A DNA stretch of 64,000 nt from G963665815 sp942492065 (GCA_942492065.1 CALODV010000014.1:62001-126000), one strand, 5' to 3'; shown: positions 1-8,978, counted from the stretch's first letter. The notes: generated by a model from the letters alone, not told the origin. A program made the numbers and translations.

Positions 1-174
1 GATATCGAGGCTACTCAGATTGAAGACTCTCCACAGTTCGGTGTAGAACTGGAAACATCTTACATACTCGGAATGGCAAAGATGAAGGGAAAAGTCGTGA
101 CCTTACTTGATATTCAAAACGTTCTCACTCAGGACGAACTAATTAATCTTCAAAAAGTAAACAAGGAAAACTAA
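1..174 (+). CDS. cheW: CheW-like chemotaxis coupling protein, C-terminal end (partial)
   Basis: Only the last 57 codons are present; the gene enters from the left edge and ends at a TAA. The visible part includes a Gly-Met-Ala-Lys-Met-Lys-Gly stretch followed by VVTLLDIQNVL, which is the usual CheW C-terminal pattern (G....g.li.lLDl..ll). CheW links chemoreceptors to the CheA kinase on the cytoplasmic side of the membrane. The next gene, 17 bp downstream on the same strand, is a chemoreceptor, which supports the call. A CheW domain at the end of a CheA or CheV cannot be excluded because the N-terminal part is outside the window. Confidence 0.72.
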   Translation, partial: DIEATQIEDSPQFGVELETSYILGMAKMKGKVVTLLDIQNVLTQDELINLQKVNKEN

Positions 175-191
175 CTTAGCAAGGATTATAT

Positions 192-3100
192 ATGAAACTG
201 CAAAAAAATATTCTTTTAGCCGGGGGACTGTTGATTGTTTCCCTACTTATTGTAGTTGTGTGGATTGCTGCATTCAATATCAGTAGTATTACAGAGGAAA
301 CTAATAAAGAGATACTTCAATTATCTTTAACTGATAAAGTAAAGGAAATCGAAGTTAAGTACAATATTCTGAAAGAAAGCGGATTAATGGGTATTCCTGC
401 ATATGTGGAAAATACTCAAAAAGAGCTTACTGAAGAGTATAAAGACTTCACATTCAGGAAAACCGGTTATATTTTTGTGATTGATTCCAATAATAAATTC
501 GTTTTCCATAAAGTGCTGAAAAAAGGAGACGAAAGTCCTATACCTGAAACAGTTAATAAAATGCTGGCACAGAAATCGGGAATTTTGAAATACACATACA
601 ATGGAGATAAGAAACTTGCCAGTTTTCATTATTTCGAAGAATGGGACTGGGTTATAGCAATTGGTATTTCTGAAAGTGAGCTTTTTGCATCCCGAACAAA
701 ATTTCTGATTCTTGTTTTAACAATTTCCGTGATTGCTTTAGTAGTAAGTATCCTTATATTGAATTATCTTGTGTCAAAGCTCGTTGTAAAACCTATTAAG
801 CAAACTGTTGGTATTATAAACAGTATCAGCTCGGATGTTGTCAATGGACAGCTGGACTCAAGAGCTGCTCCTGAGATGGTAAGTACCGACTTTAGAGAAA
901 TTGTTGATAGTACGAATAACCTGATTGATACGTTTGTCGGTCCAATTGTCCTTGTTGCTGAATATATTGACAGGATTTCCAAGGGTTCCATGCCGCCTAA
1001 GATAGAAGATGAATATCATGGTGACTTTAATGAAATCAAAAATAACTTGAATCAGGCTATTGACTCAATTCAGGCATTGATAGATGATGCTCAGTTCCTG
1101 ACGGATGCTGCAAAACATGAGGACTTCAATTCCAGAGCAAGTGAAGGAAGACATAATGGTGCTTTCCGTGAAATAATACACGGAGTTCATACGACCTTGG
1201 ATATAATTGTTGCCAAAATGTTCTGGTATGAGCAGATTCTTGACTCTATACCATTCCTTGTTTCTGTTACTGATGATGATATGAACTGGACTTTTATCAA
1301 CAAGGCTGTAACTGATGCCACAGGTTTGAGAAAAAAAGATGTTGTAGGAACTAAATGCAGTAATTGGGGTACAGAAATATGTAATACAGAAGACTGTGCA
1401 ATTAAACAATTTAACAAAGGAAACTTAACGGCTGCATTTACAGATAACTCAAAAGGAATAGATTACAAAGCAACCTCAAATGACTTGATTGATGCTTCAG
1501 GTAAACGTATTGGGTATATTGAAGTTATCCAAGATGTGACAAAGGAAAATCATATAAGTGCTTATGATGCTGAAGGTGTTGAAAAACTGGCAAAAAATCT
1601 GAAAAAATTGGCTTTGGGCGATATTAGTGTTAATACAGAATTGACTCCTCCAAATCAGTACACAAAAGAAAAATATGAACAATACACAGAAATAAACAGT
1701 AATTTGATTTTAGTGAGAGATTCTTTGAATAACCTTATTCAGGATGCTCATGGTATGGTCAAGAATATTGTAAATGGTCAGCTTTCTGAAAGAGTGGATG
1801 CTAATAAACATAAGGGGGCTTTTAGTGCTGTTGTTATGGGCTTAAACCAGTTAACAGATGCATTTGTTACTCCGATTAGCCAGACAGCTGATTATATCGA
1901 TAAAATTTCTAATGGTATTATCCCCGGAAAGATTACAGATGATTACAAGGGAGATTTCAATAACACTAAGAATAACCTGAACACTCTTATAGATAATCTT
2001 AATATGTTCATTGATGACATGGGCAGATTGTATAAAGAGCAAAGTGCCGGTGATATTGAGTACTTTATTGATCTTAACAAGTTCAAAGGTGTATACAGAG
2101 AAATGGCAGATGGTGTCAACAATAGTGTTAAGCTGATGATTGATGCAATTCTCAAGATGCTCAAAGTAGTTGAAAGTTATTCTGACGGGGACTTTGAACC
2201 TGTTCTGGAAAGACTTCCCGGAAAACAAAAGGTTGCAAATGACTATTTCGATGGTCTGCGTAATAATCTGATCTCAATATCTGGTGAGTTAAAGACATTA
2301 ATTGAATCCGTCAAGAACGGTGAACTTGATCATAGGGGAGAAACAGGCAAATTTAATAATGACTGGAAAGAGATTGTTCAGGGTATTAATGAGCTAATTA
2401 ACGCTGTTGTTAATCCAATCAAGGAAGCAATGCATGTGATGGAACAATTTGCCAGAAAAAATATGACTGTAAGAGTTAAAAATAATTACAAAGGTCAGAT
2501 GAACGACTTCAAACAGAATATCAACAATGCCGGAGATCAGCTGGAAAATGCTCTTTCTCAGGTTGATCTTGCGGTTGATCAGATTTCATCAGCAGCAAAT
2601 GAGATTGCTTCCGGTTCACAGTCTCTTGCAGAAGGAACATCCGAACAGGCGTCTTCACTTGAAGAAGTTGCCAGCAGTCTGGAGCAAATGAATTCACTAA
2701 CATTGAATAATGCGGATAATGCAAAACAGGGAGCAAATCTTTCCGAGCTGGCAATTGGAAATGTCAGTAAGGGTAATGATGCTATGGAAAAGATGAATAT
2801 TGCAATGGATGCTATAAACAAATCAGCTGAAGAAACTGGCAAGATCATCAAAACTATCGATGAGATCGCATTCCAGACAAACCTTCTTGCATTGAACGCT
2901 GCAGTTGAAGCTGCTCACGCGGGTGAAGCAGGAAAAGGCTTTGCTGTAGTTGCTGAAGAAGTAAAAAATCTGGCATTAAGATCAGCTGAAGCAGCAAGAA
3001 ATACTAATGAGCTTATTGAAGAATCATTGAAAAACTCTGAAGAAGGCGGAAAGATAGTAAGTGAAGTTACTTCTTCATTTGATGATATCAAGAAAAGCTT

Positions 3101-3464
3101 TGAAAAAGTTAACAGCATAGTGAAAGAAATCTCAGCAGCATCAGATGAACAGTCTGATGGAATTTCTCAGGTTAACACCGCGATTACGGAATTAAATAAA
3201 ATGACCCAGCGTAATGCTGCAAATGCAGAAGAATCTGCCAGCGCTGCTGAAGAACTCAATAGCCAGTCCAATGAACTTAAGGGTATGGTTAACGAGTTTA
3301 ATCTGACTCAGAATGCCGGACGTAAAAAATCCGGAAATATGAGAAATGAACGCAGACTGCTTAACAGACCTAATCAAAAACAGTTGAAGAAACCTGATAA
3401 TATGTATGAATTGTCACCGGATAAGATTCTACCTTTAGACGATGACAGTTTTGAAGATTTCTAG
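192..3464 (+). CDS. Methyl-accepting chemotaxis protein with Cache, PAS and repeated HAMP domains
   Basis: Membrane chemoreceptor of 1090 residues, far longer than the usual 500-650. TM1 is at about 7-28 and TM2 at about 170-195, bracketing a roughly 140-residue extracytoplasmic Cache-like sensor. Next come a HAMP, a PAS domain at about 345-450, and a long series of HAMP-like units up to about 780. Within them two blocks repeat, each with a DYxGDFN..KNNLN segment. The PAS domain carries a cluster of cysteines (CSNWGTEIC followed by NTEDC). The signalling tip, with the conserved IAFQTNLLALNAAVEAA, lies near residue 890. There is no CheR-binding NWETF-type pentapeptide; the C-terminus is acidic and ends FEDF. 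It sits directly after cheW. The start has a weak AAGGA upstream. The ligand is unknown. Confidence 0.95.
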   Translation: MKLQKNILLAGGLLIVSLLIVVVWIAAFNISSITEETNKEILQLSLTDKVKEIEVKYNILKESGLMGIPAYVENTQKELTEEYKDFTFRKTGYIFVIDSNNKFVFHKVLKKGDESPIPETVNKMLAQKSGILKYTYNGDKKLASFHYFEEWDWVIAIGISESELFASRTKFLILVLTISVIALVVSILILNYLVSKLVVKPIKQTVGIINSISSDVVNGQLDSRAAPEMVSTDFREIVDSTNNLIDTFVGPIVLVAEYIDRISKGSMPPKIEDEYHGDFNEIKNNLNQAIDSIQALIDDAQFLTDAAKHEDFNSRASEGRHNGAFREIIHGVHTTLDIIVAKMFWYEQILDSIPFLVSVTDDDMNWTFINKAVTDATGLRKKDVVGTKCSNWGTEICNTEDCAIKQFNKGNLTAAFTDNSKGIDYKATSNDLIDASGKRIGYIEVIQDVTKENHISAYDAEGVEKLAKNLKKLALGDISVNTELTPPNQYTKEKYEQYTEINSNLILVRDSLNNLIQDAHGMVKNIVNGQLSERVDANKHKGAFSAVVMGLNQLTDAFVTPISQTADYIDKISNGIIPGKITDDYKGDFNNTKNNLNTLIDNLNMFIDDMGRLYKEQSAGDIEYFIDLNKFKGVYREMADGVNNSVKLMIDAILKMLKVVESYSDGDFEPVLERLPGKQKVANDYFDGLRNNLISISGELKTLIESVKNGELDHRGETGKFNNDWKEIVQGINELINAVVNPIKEAMHVMEQFARKNMTVRVKNNYKGQMNDFKQNINNAGDQLENALSQVDLAVDQISSAANEIASGSQSLAEGTSEQASSLEEVASSLEQMNSLTLNNADNAKQGANLSELAIGNVSKGNDAMEKMNIAMDAINKSAEETGKIIKTIDEIAFQTNLLALNAAVEAAHAGEAGKGFAVVAEEVKNLALRSAEAARNTNELIEESLKNSEEGGKIVSEVTSSFDDIKKSFEKVNSIVKEISAASDEQSDGISQVNTAITELNKMTQRNAANAEESASAAEELNSQSNELKGMVNEFNLTQNAGRKKSGNMRNERRLLNRPNQKQLKKPDNMYELSPDKILPLDDDSFEDF

Positions 3465-3493
3465 ATTTTAACCTTAAACCATAATAAATGAAG

Positions 3494-3524
3494 CAGGATG
3501 TTCTGACCAAACATCCTGTTTTTT
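3494..3524 (+). terminator. Rho-independent terminator after the chemoreceptor gene
   Basis: A perfect 9-bp stem (CAGGATGTT / AACATCCTG) with a 7-nt loop is followed immediately by six T residues. It lies 30 bp after the chemoreceptor stop codon. An outer GAAGCA/TGCTTC pair can lengthen the structure. Confidence 0.85.
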
Positions 3525-3532
3525 CATGCTTC

Positions 3533-3562
3533 TTGACAATTTTTATTAATATTCAATATATT
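3533..3562 (+). promoter_or_regulatory. Sigma-70-type promoter for the interrupted lipoprotein gene
   Basis: A consensus TTGACA (3533-3538) is followed after 18 bp by TATATT (3557-3562). An AGGAG ribosome-binding site is at 3571-3575 and the ATG at 3580. It lies just after the preceding terminator, so the gene had its own transcription unit. Assigned by eye only. Confidence 0.5.
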
Positions 3563-4349
3563 AACAATAAAGGAGATATATGAAATATTCAGGTGTGTAT
3601 TTAACAATGATTGTGATGATTTCTTTAGCCGTGTTTTCCTGTGCCGAAAACAAGAATGGTTATACAATTTATCCGGTGGATTCATTAGGCTGGCAAGAGG
3701 ATGAAAATTATATCTTCAGTGAGATTACAGAGATGGAGTGCGATGAGAACCATCTTTATTGTTTGAACAGCTACGAGAATAATATTCTGGTCTACAAAAA
3801 ATCAGATATGAAGTTTGTTACCGGATTAGGAAGAAAAGGCAAAGGACCATCAGAATTTTATCTTGCAACATCTATAGCCGAGGATAGAAATTTTATCTAT
3901 GTTTATGATGTTGGCAGCTATAAGATTGAAAAATTCAGTAAAGATTTTTCATATGACAGTAGTGTGAGAACAGAGAAATTGTATATTGATTTTGACAATA
4001 TTGATGGCAGTATATTCGGAATTACCGATTTCAGGTATCCCGAAATACAAATAGATTATCTTAGCGGATAATCTTTAATTAATACGTCAAGTCTGGATAA
4101 TTTTACAAATGATATAGGCTTAAATTCTGAGCAGTCAGCGATACTTAGGGTTCATACCGAGTTTACCGAAAATGGACTGCTTTTTATCAGAAAGGATGAT
4201 CCGGCAATGTTAGGTAGAATAAAGGACGATATTGTCTCAATAATAAAACCGCAATTACCTGAAAAGATAGACATGAAATTTTCTCATTTCAGATCTGTGC
4301 AGAAAATAGACAGTGGTATTCTTTTAACAGGATTTTTCATACTGTATAA

Positions 4350-4381
4350 TGCACCCTGAAATTCAGACCAGTGTTTAAGTT
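4350..4381 (+). repeat. IS left terminal inverted repeat
   Basis: Begins TGCACCC and contains the block CAGACCA. It pairs imperfectly with the right end (about 23 of 32 positions identical after reverse complementing). Confidence 0.8.
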
Positions 4382-4489
4382 TGGATTTTTGATCGTTAAA
4401 TTATTAACTCAGAAAATTTCTCTTTTCAATTTTTCCTTTTTATTTTAGAGAAATTTTCAGAGTAAAAGAGTAAATTAAGGAGTATTATA

Positions 4490-4786
4490 ATGAGAAAGTC
4501 CTATACGTCTGAATTTAAGGCAAAAGTAGCTATTGAAGCAATAAAGGGAGAAATGAGTATTGTAGAACTTGGAGCTAAATTCGATGTGCACCCCAATTTG
4601 ATAACCAATTGGAAAACCAAGTTTTTAGAGAGTGCCTCAAGTGTATTTTCTGATAAGCGGAAGAAGGAAAACAAGAAGAGAGAGGAAACTACAGATGATT
4701 TGTATAAAAAGATCGGACAACTTCAAGTTGAGAGGGATTTCCTGCGAAAAAAGTACAGGCAAATATACGGGAAAGATCCGGATTAG
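4490..4786 (+). CDS. IS3-family transposase OrfA (helix-turn-helix)
   Basis: OrfA of 98 residues begins with RKSYTSEFKAKVAIEAIKGE and an HTH of the HTH_Tnp_1 type (IVELGAKFDVHPNLITNWK), followed by a predicted leucine-zipper-like coiled coil near the C-terminus. It binds the element's ends and is the N-terminal part of the OrfAB transposase. An AGGAG ribosome-binding site lies 9 bp before the ATG. Close to its end the sequence A-AAA-AAG (4747-4753) in the OrfA frame forms a canonical -1 slippery heptamer. Confidence 0.93.
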   Translation: MRKSYTSEFKAKVAIEAIKGEMSIVELGAKFDVHPNLITNWKTKFLESASSVFSDKRKKENKKREETTDDLYKKIGQLQVERDFLRKKYRQIYGKDPD

Positions 4787-5610
4787 TTGAGAAGGATCAT
4801 GAAGAACTATCTATAAGACGGCAGTGTAAGCTACTATATGTAAACAGAAGTACCGTTTACTATAATAAAGCCAAGCGTACTGGTGATTGCAGAATTCAGA
4901 GTAAAATTGAGGAATTGTATTTGCAATATCCATTTTACGGGTATAGAAGGATAACCAAAAGTATGCAAAGAGACGGAGTTGTTGTAAATCACAAGAAAGT
5001 ACAAAGGCTGATGAGAGAAATGAATATAAAGGCAGTTTATCCCAAAATTAACCTTAGCAAGCCTAACAAGGCTCATAAGAAATATCCTTATCTTCTCAAT
5101 GGTATCAATATTAATCGAATTAATCAGGTATGGGGAGCAGATATTACTTATATCAATCTTCCTTCCGGAAGAATGTACCTTGTAATAGTCGTGGATCTGT
5201 GCAGCAGAAAAATACTAAGCTGGAAAGTTAGTAATACCCTCGATAGATTTTTCTGCATTGAAGCTCTACAGGAAGCAATCAGCAAATATGGGTATCCTGA
5301 GATTTTCAATACCGATCAGGGCAGCCAGTTTACGAGTAATGAATTTACCGAAATTTTAAATAGCAATCAAATCAATATAAGTATGAATGGAAAAGGAAGA
5401 GCTCTGGATAACATATTTGTTGAAAGGACGTTCAGGTCAGTAAAGTATGAAGAAATCTATCTCAATGAATATGAGAACATGAGAAAATGTCGAAACGCAC
5501 TGGAATATTACTTCAACTTCTTTAATAATAAAAGATTACATCAATCTCTTAAATACAAAACACCAAATGAAGTATATTTTGAATATCTGGAACTTAAAAA
5601 TGTATCTTAA
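4753..5610 (+). CDS. IS3-family transposase OrfB (DDE integrase core), read by -1 frameshift
   Basis: This frame is open from the slippery heptamer at 4747-4753 to the TAA at 5608-5610 and has no good start codon of its own near its beginning, so it is most likely expressed as OrfAB by -1 frameshifting. The N-terminal part holds an HTH_21-like segment (SIRRQCKLLYVNRSTVYY). The rve integrase core then shows all three catalytic acids: D in WGADITYI, D in NTDQGSQFTS, and E in DNIFVERTFRSVKYEEIY. No internal stop or frameshift is visible, so the element could still be active. Confidence 0.9.
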   Translation, partial: VQANIRERSGLVEKDHEELSIRRQCKLLYVNRSTVYYNKAKRTGDCRIQSKIEELYLQYPFYGYRRITKSMQRDGVVVNHKKVQRLMREMNIKAVYPKINLSKPNKAHKKYPYLLNGININRINQVWGADITYINLPSGRMYLVIVVDLCSRKILSWKVSNTLDRFFCIEALQEAISKYGYPEIFNTDQGSQFTSNEFTEILNSNQINISMNGKGRALDNIFVERTFRSVKYEEIYLNEYENMRKCRNALEYYFNFFNNKRLHQSLKYKTPNEVYFEYLELKNVS

Positions 5611-5622
5611 ACAAACTTAAAC

Positions 5623-5654
5623 AAATTAAATAATGGTCTGGACAATGGGGTGCA
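5623..5654 (-). repeat. IS right terminal inverted repeat
   Basis: Reverse complement reads TGCACCCC, then CCAGACCA, matching the left end. It lies 12 bp after the OrfB stop. Confidence 0.8.
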
Positions 5655-5868
5655 CCTTACTGGATGAAGATAACAGATCTCAGAGTTTTGTGCTGTTACT
5701 TTCCAATGATGGAAGTCTTATAAAACATTATATGCTTGATCCCAACCTTACTAATGGGATTACTTCTGCATGTTATGATGGGAAATCTCTATTTGTGTCA
5801 TCATTCTTTAATATTATTTACAAATACAATCTTAAACTGTAAACCTTTAAGATTATTGTAATTCTATA

Positions 5869-5897
5869 CAAAAAAACTGCCGGCAAAACCGGCAGTT
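5869..5897 (-). terminator. Rho-independent terminator for the CapA-like gene
   Basis: A perfect 9-bp GC-rich stem (AACTGCCGG / CCGGCAGTT) with a 5-nt loop is followed on the minus strand by a run of seven or eight T residues. It lies 19 bp beyond the stop codon of the minus-strand gene. The stem could also act on transcripts from the left, but the T-run is on the minus side. Confidence 0.88.
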
Positions 5898-5915
5898 AAT
5901 ATATATAGGTTAGTC

Positions 5916-8906
5916 TTATTTCAATAAAATGCACTTTCGGATATCAACAGTTTTACCACCAGCTTTCAACTTGTAGAAATAGATTCCGGATCCAACCTTT
6001 TTATTATGTGAGTCATCACCTGTCCATACAACTGAGTGTTTTCCAGCAGCATATTTTTGCTTTGTAAGTTCTTTTACAAGCTGTCCCTTAAGATTGTATA
6101 CTTTAATTTCCACATCAGAATCTTTCTTAAGAGTAAAACTGATGTTTGTTTCCGGGTTAAATGGGTTAGGATAGTTCTGATGCAGTTCATGACTGTATCT
6201 GGTAACATCATTGTCATCCTTGGCTACGTATTCGTAATTATAGTTACCTGTAATGTAGCTTGCTCCCATGTATGTTGTAGCATCAGTTGTCCTGAATTGA
6301 ATGTGTGAGTATGCATTTGGTACAGCAAACTCCATAGTGTTTGTTACAGGAATCCACTGAGTCCATTTGATTAAACCAACATCATCAAATGCTGCAAAGG
6401 AGTTGGAATCATAGCCGAAGTCAGTTTTACATTTCATTTCGTAATAGGAGGCGTTGGACGGTGGATTTGCATCACCAAAGAAATATTGCCAGCTTCCTGT
6501 ATTTCCGTTTGAGCAGAGAACTTCATCTTCCTGCGTCGGATAATAAGATGTTCTACCTGTGTACCAGCATGATGTGATCTTTGCATAGTTGACATTAGAT
6601 GTTTTCATCCAGCCGTGTATAGTATAATCAGATTGATTATCCCAAAGTTTATAGTTTAACTCATAGTCTGTACTGACAGTATTATTGTTTGAGAAAGAAT
6701 GATATAACGACCTTTGTCCCCGATATGCCTCTGTTTCGGAGTAGCTTTCATAGTTTGAGTTCATATTCCAGAGTGTACAGCCTTCATCTTCCATGTTGCC
6801 GAACCATTGCATTTCTTCACCAACTCTGTAATATACGGTCCCAGGAGAACTGCTGGAATGAATTTGACGGAAGTAACCGTTATCTATAGGTAACGGTTTT
6901 GTCACGTAGTACGACCCCGATTGTTGAGTTTCGTAGAAGTCACTGTTATAATCTGTTCTTAGCACGTAGTTTGTAGTATCGAGAACAGGATGAGCTTCCA
7001 GATTGATATCATCCATCTGAACTATCGTACCCAGTTCTCTGGATTTTCCAATGACATATCTTAATATGTGCCTTCCCAGTTCACCTGTTGCTTCTTCAGG
7101 GAAATAGTCATCAATAAAAACAGGCTTAATCCAGAAGTCCTGAAATCCTTCATCATCTGCTTCAGCATAAAGTATCATTGATGCCATTGTTTCCGGATAG
7201 TTAAGATCAAAAGCAAAATTCCCAAGGGAGTGCGCAATGAGTTTGTTGTTATATACTTCCAGCCCCTGAATGATGTGTGGGTGGTGGCAGACAACAAGGT
7301 CTGCTCCATTGTCAATGGCTGCATGTCTGTAATCAAGGTCCCACATTTGGGGTATATCTGAGAGTGGAAGAAAAACTTCGTCCTCATTATTGTCAATATA
7401 GTCTGCTCCAGGATATTCGAATGTTGATCTGTCATATCCGCTTCCCGGGGCAGTTGAATATTCACTTCCGCAGTGTATCTCGACGATTTTAAGATCAGCA
7501 AAGTTTTCAACTTCCTGAATTTGCTGAGAGACATAATAGGGGGTCATCATAGCAAATCCCGGTTTATCATAACCTGAGTTAAGGTAGGGCTGTGCGTTAT
7601 TGTATTGACCGGTTCTATCACATGATCTAAGGAAAGCAAAATTTATTCCTGCTTTATTTATAAAAGCAGGTCTATATGCTTCCTGTGAGTTCATTCCTGC
7701 ACCGGAATATAGAATGCCTGCATTTTCCAGTGTCTGCTGAGTTTCTAATAAACCGGAGTCCATATAGTCGTAAGAGTGGTTGTTGGCAAGACTGACAATA
7801 TCAACACCAGCTGAAGTAAGGCAGTCTACGGTTGGTGGGTCTGATTTAAATGCTACTGATTTTGTGGGGTGCATTGTAGTGCTGTATGTTAACGGAGTTT
7901 CAAGATTCATCACCGTGATGTCAGCCGCATTACCCAATATGTTGTTTACTCCGTCAAATACTCCTGAATAACCTTCTGAACTGATTCTTGGATCCATTCG
8001 TCTGGTAAACATAACATCGCCTGCAAAGTTCAGAACTATAGGATAGGATGTGTCTCCATAATCCACATCAACGCTATGGGTTGCATAACCTGACATCTCT
8101 GTCTGATCGGTTACAACCAGAGTGACAACATATTCATGGTCATCTGCAACAGTATAAGCATGTGTTGGTGATTCATCCGTACTGTAATTACCGTCTCCGA
8201 AATTCCACATATAAGTGAATGAATCGCTGTCAGGATCAAGTATATTGGCAGTGAAAGTATAACTGACTCTTTCTGAGGATTCTCTTGTCAGTCTTGAGAC
8301 AAGACTGTCTGTGATTGTAACTTGCGGAACAACAGGTAAGTCATCAGTAATATTCACAATGCTGTCAAAATAGATATTGGTAGTGTATGAATTGCTTTTT
8401 TCATTAACGAATACAACTTTATCTATGTTAGGAACATACTCGAATCTTGCCATCCAATCATCCCAGACAGGGAACCTTACATCATTCCATGTGTTTGACG
8501 GAAATGCTCCCTGGTAAACAGTGAGAAAATCATCGTAAGCCAGAGTAGAATTTCCCTCCAGAGAATAATAAAGGACATTAGTCGAGTCCCCAAAACCAAT
8601 CGCCTGATAGCTGCTGTGATTCGAGGAATAAAACGCTGTTGTATAGACTGCGCCTGTATCAAGAGTTGTGGGTGTAAATGTGAGCTGCAGCCATGTGTCC
8701 CCATAAAGCCTGATTGACCCCTGAGAGTTATTATGGGTTGTGGATGTGCTGATTTCCCAGTCGGATGGATCAGATCCCTGAGTGCCGTAAGTTGAAATAT
8801 TGTAAATACCGTCATCAAAGTCTTCTATTACTACAGACCTTTCATTAACGGCAAATATACTACATATTAAGAACAAAAAAACTACGATGAACGATAAATT
8901 TTTCAT
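5916..8906 (-). CDS. Secreted CapA-type metallophosphatase with PKD and C-terminal sorting domain
   Basis: A protein of 996 residues with an N-terminal signal peptide (hydrophobic core at about 4-18). An unassigned beta-rich region (about 20-190) precedes a PKD domain (about 195-285, with WNFGDGNYST). Next is a CapA/PgsA-type metallophosphatase domain (about 290-660) starting NFAGDVMFTRRM, with NLETPLT, SLANNHSYDY, CHHPHIIQG and HSLGNFAFD motifs. The C-terminal 90 residues contain NYPNPFNPETNISF and end in a basic tail, the sorting/FlgD-Ig type domain. CapA-family proteins are linked to poly-gamma-glutamate capsule assembly, but stand-alone secreted forms are of uncertain function. The start has a GGAGG site. 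It is monocistronic with its own promoter and terminator. Confidence 0.88.
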   Translation of the reverse strand: MKNLSFIVVFLFLICSIFAVNERSVVIEDFDDGIYNISTYGTQGSDPSDWEISTSTTHNNSQGSIRLYGDTWLQLTFTPTTLDTGAVYTTAFYSSNHSSYQAIGFGDSTNVLYYSLEGNSTLAYDDFLTVYQGAFPSNTWNDVRFPVWDDWMARFEYVPNIDKVVFVNEKSNSYTTNIYFDSIVNITDDLPVVPQVTITDSLVSRLTRESSERVSYTFTANILDPDSDSFTYMWNFGDGNYSTDESPTHAYTVADDHEYVVTLVVTDQTEMSGYATHSVDVDYGDTSYPIVLNFAGDVMFTRRMDPRISSEGYSGVFDGVNNILGNAADITVMNLETPLTYSTTMHPTKSVAFKSDPPTVDCLTSAGVDIVSLANNHSYDYMDSGLLETQQTLENAGILYSGAGMNSQEAYRPAFINKAGINFAFLRSCDRTGQYNNAQPYLNSGYDKPGFAMMTPYYVSQQIQEVENFADLKIVEIHCGSEYSTAPGSGYDRSTFEYPGADYIDNNEDEVFLPLSDIPQMWDLDYRHAAIDNGADLVVCHHPHIIQGLEVYNNKLIAHSLGNFAFDLNYPETMASMILYAEADDEGFQDFWIKPVFIDDYFPEEATGELGRHILRYVIGKSRELGTIVQMDDINLEAHPVLDTTNYVLRTDYNSDFYETQQSGSYYVTKPLPIDNGYFRQIHSSSSPGTVYYRVGEEMQWFGNMEDEGCTLWNMNSNYESYSETEAYRGQRSLYHSFSNNNTVSTDYELNYKLWDNQSDYTIHGWMKTSNVNYAKITSCWYTGRTSYYPTQEDEVLCSNGNTGSWQYFFGDANPPSNASYYEMKCKTDFGYDSNSFAAFDDVGLIKWTQWIPVTNTMEFAVPNAYSHIQFRTTDATTYMGASYITGNYNYEYVAKDDNDVTRYSHELHQNYPNPFNPETNISFTLKKDSDVEIKVYNLKGQLVKELTKQKYAAGKHSVVWTGDDSHNKKVGSGIYFYKLKAGGKTVDIRKCILLK

Positions 8907-8950
8907 AGAACCTCCAATCTTCTCTGCGGTTATTATCTCAATGTTCCTAA

Positions 8951-8978
8951 ATCGTAGTATTCAAAAGAAATATGTCAA
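8951..8978 (-). promoter_or_regulatory. Sigma-70-type promoter for the CapA-like gene
   Basis: On the minus strand TTGACA (8978-8973) is followed after 16 bp by TACGAT (8956-8951), about 45 bp before the ATG. A GGAGG ribosome-binding site lies between. Assigned by eye. Confidence 0.45.

Larger units (their letters stand above)
4350..5654 (+). mobile_element. IS3-family insertion sequence, 1305 bp, apparently intact
   Basis: The element runs from TGCACCC at 4350 to its inverted copy ending in TGCA at 5654. The outer 32 bp match at about 23 positions and show the TG...CA termini typical of the IS3 family. It carries orfA and orfB with a -1 frameshift signal, and all three DDE catalytic residues are visible. 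No 3-5 bp direct repeat flanks it: the left side reads ATAA and the right side CCTT. Either the target duplication has decayed, an adjacent deletion or recombination has removed one flank, or my end assignment is off by a few bases. It interrupts the beta-propeller lipoprotein gene. Confidence 0.88.
3580..5842 (+). pseudogene. 6-bladed beta-propeller lipoprotein gene, broken by a nonsense codon and an IS3 insertion
   Basis: The gene starts as a lipoprotein: a short hydrophobic leader ending VFSC, then propeller-like sequence with a GRKGKGPSEF motif typical of the 6-bladed beta-propeller (DUF4221/DUF4934-like) lipoproteins of Bacteroidota relatives. The frame meets an in-frame TAA at 4069-4071 (codon 164). 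The same frame then stays open with protein-like sequence up to 4349, where the IS element begins. After the IS (from 5655) a 62-residue tail continues with a propeller-like ending (LLSNDGSLIKHY, then FVSSFFNIIYKYNLKL) and stops at 5842. The gene thus has two separate lesions, and the ATG at 5633 is inside the IS end and not a real start. The original product was probably a periplasm-facing lipoprotein of unknown role. Confidence 0.82.

Noticed and set aside
1851..2228. 125-codon open frame antisense to the chemoreceptor gene
   Set aside because: Lies wholly within a clearly real gene in the opposite frame and shows no protein-like motifs.
5633..5842. Separate small gene starting at the ATG at 5633
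   Set aside because: The first codons belong to the IS right end; the remainder is the tail of the interrupted propeller lipoprotein.
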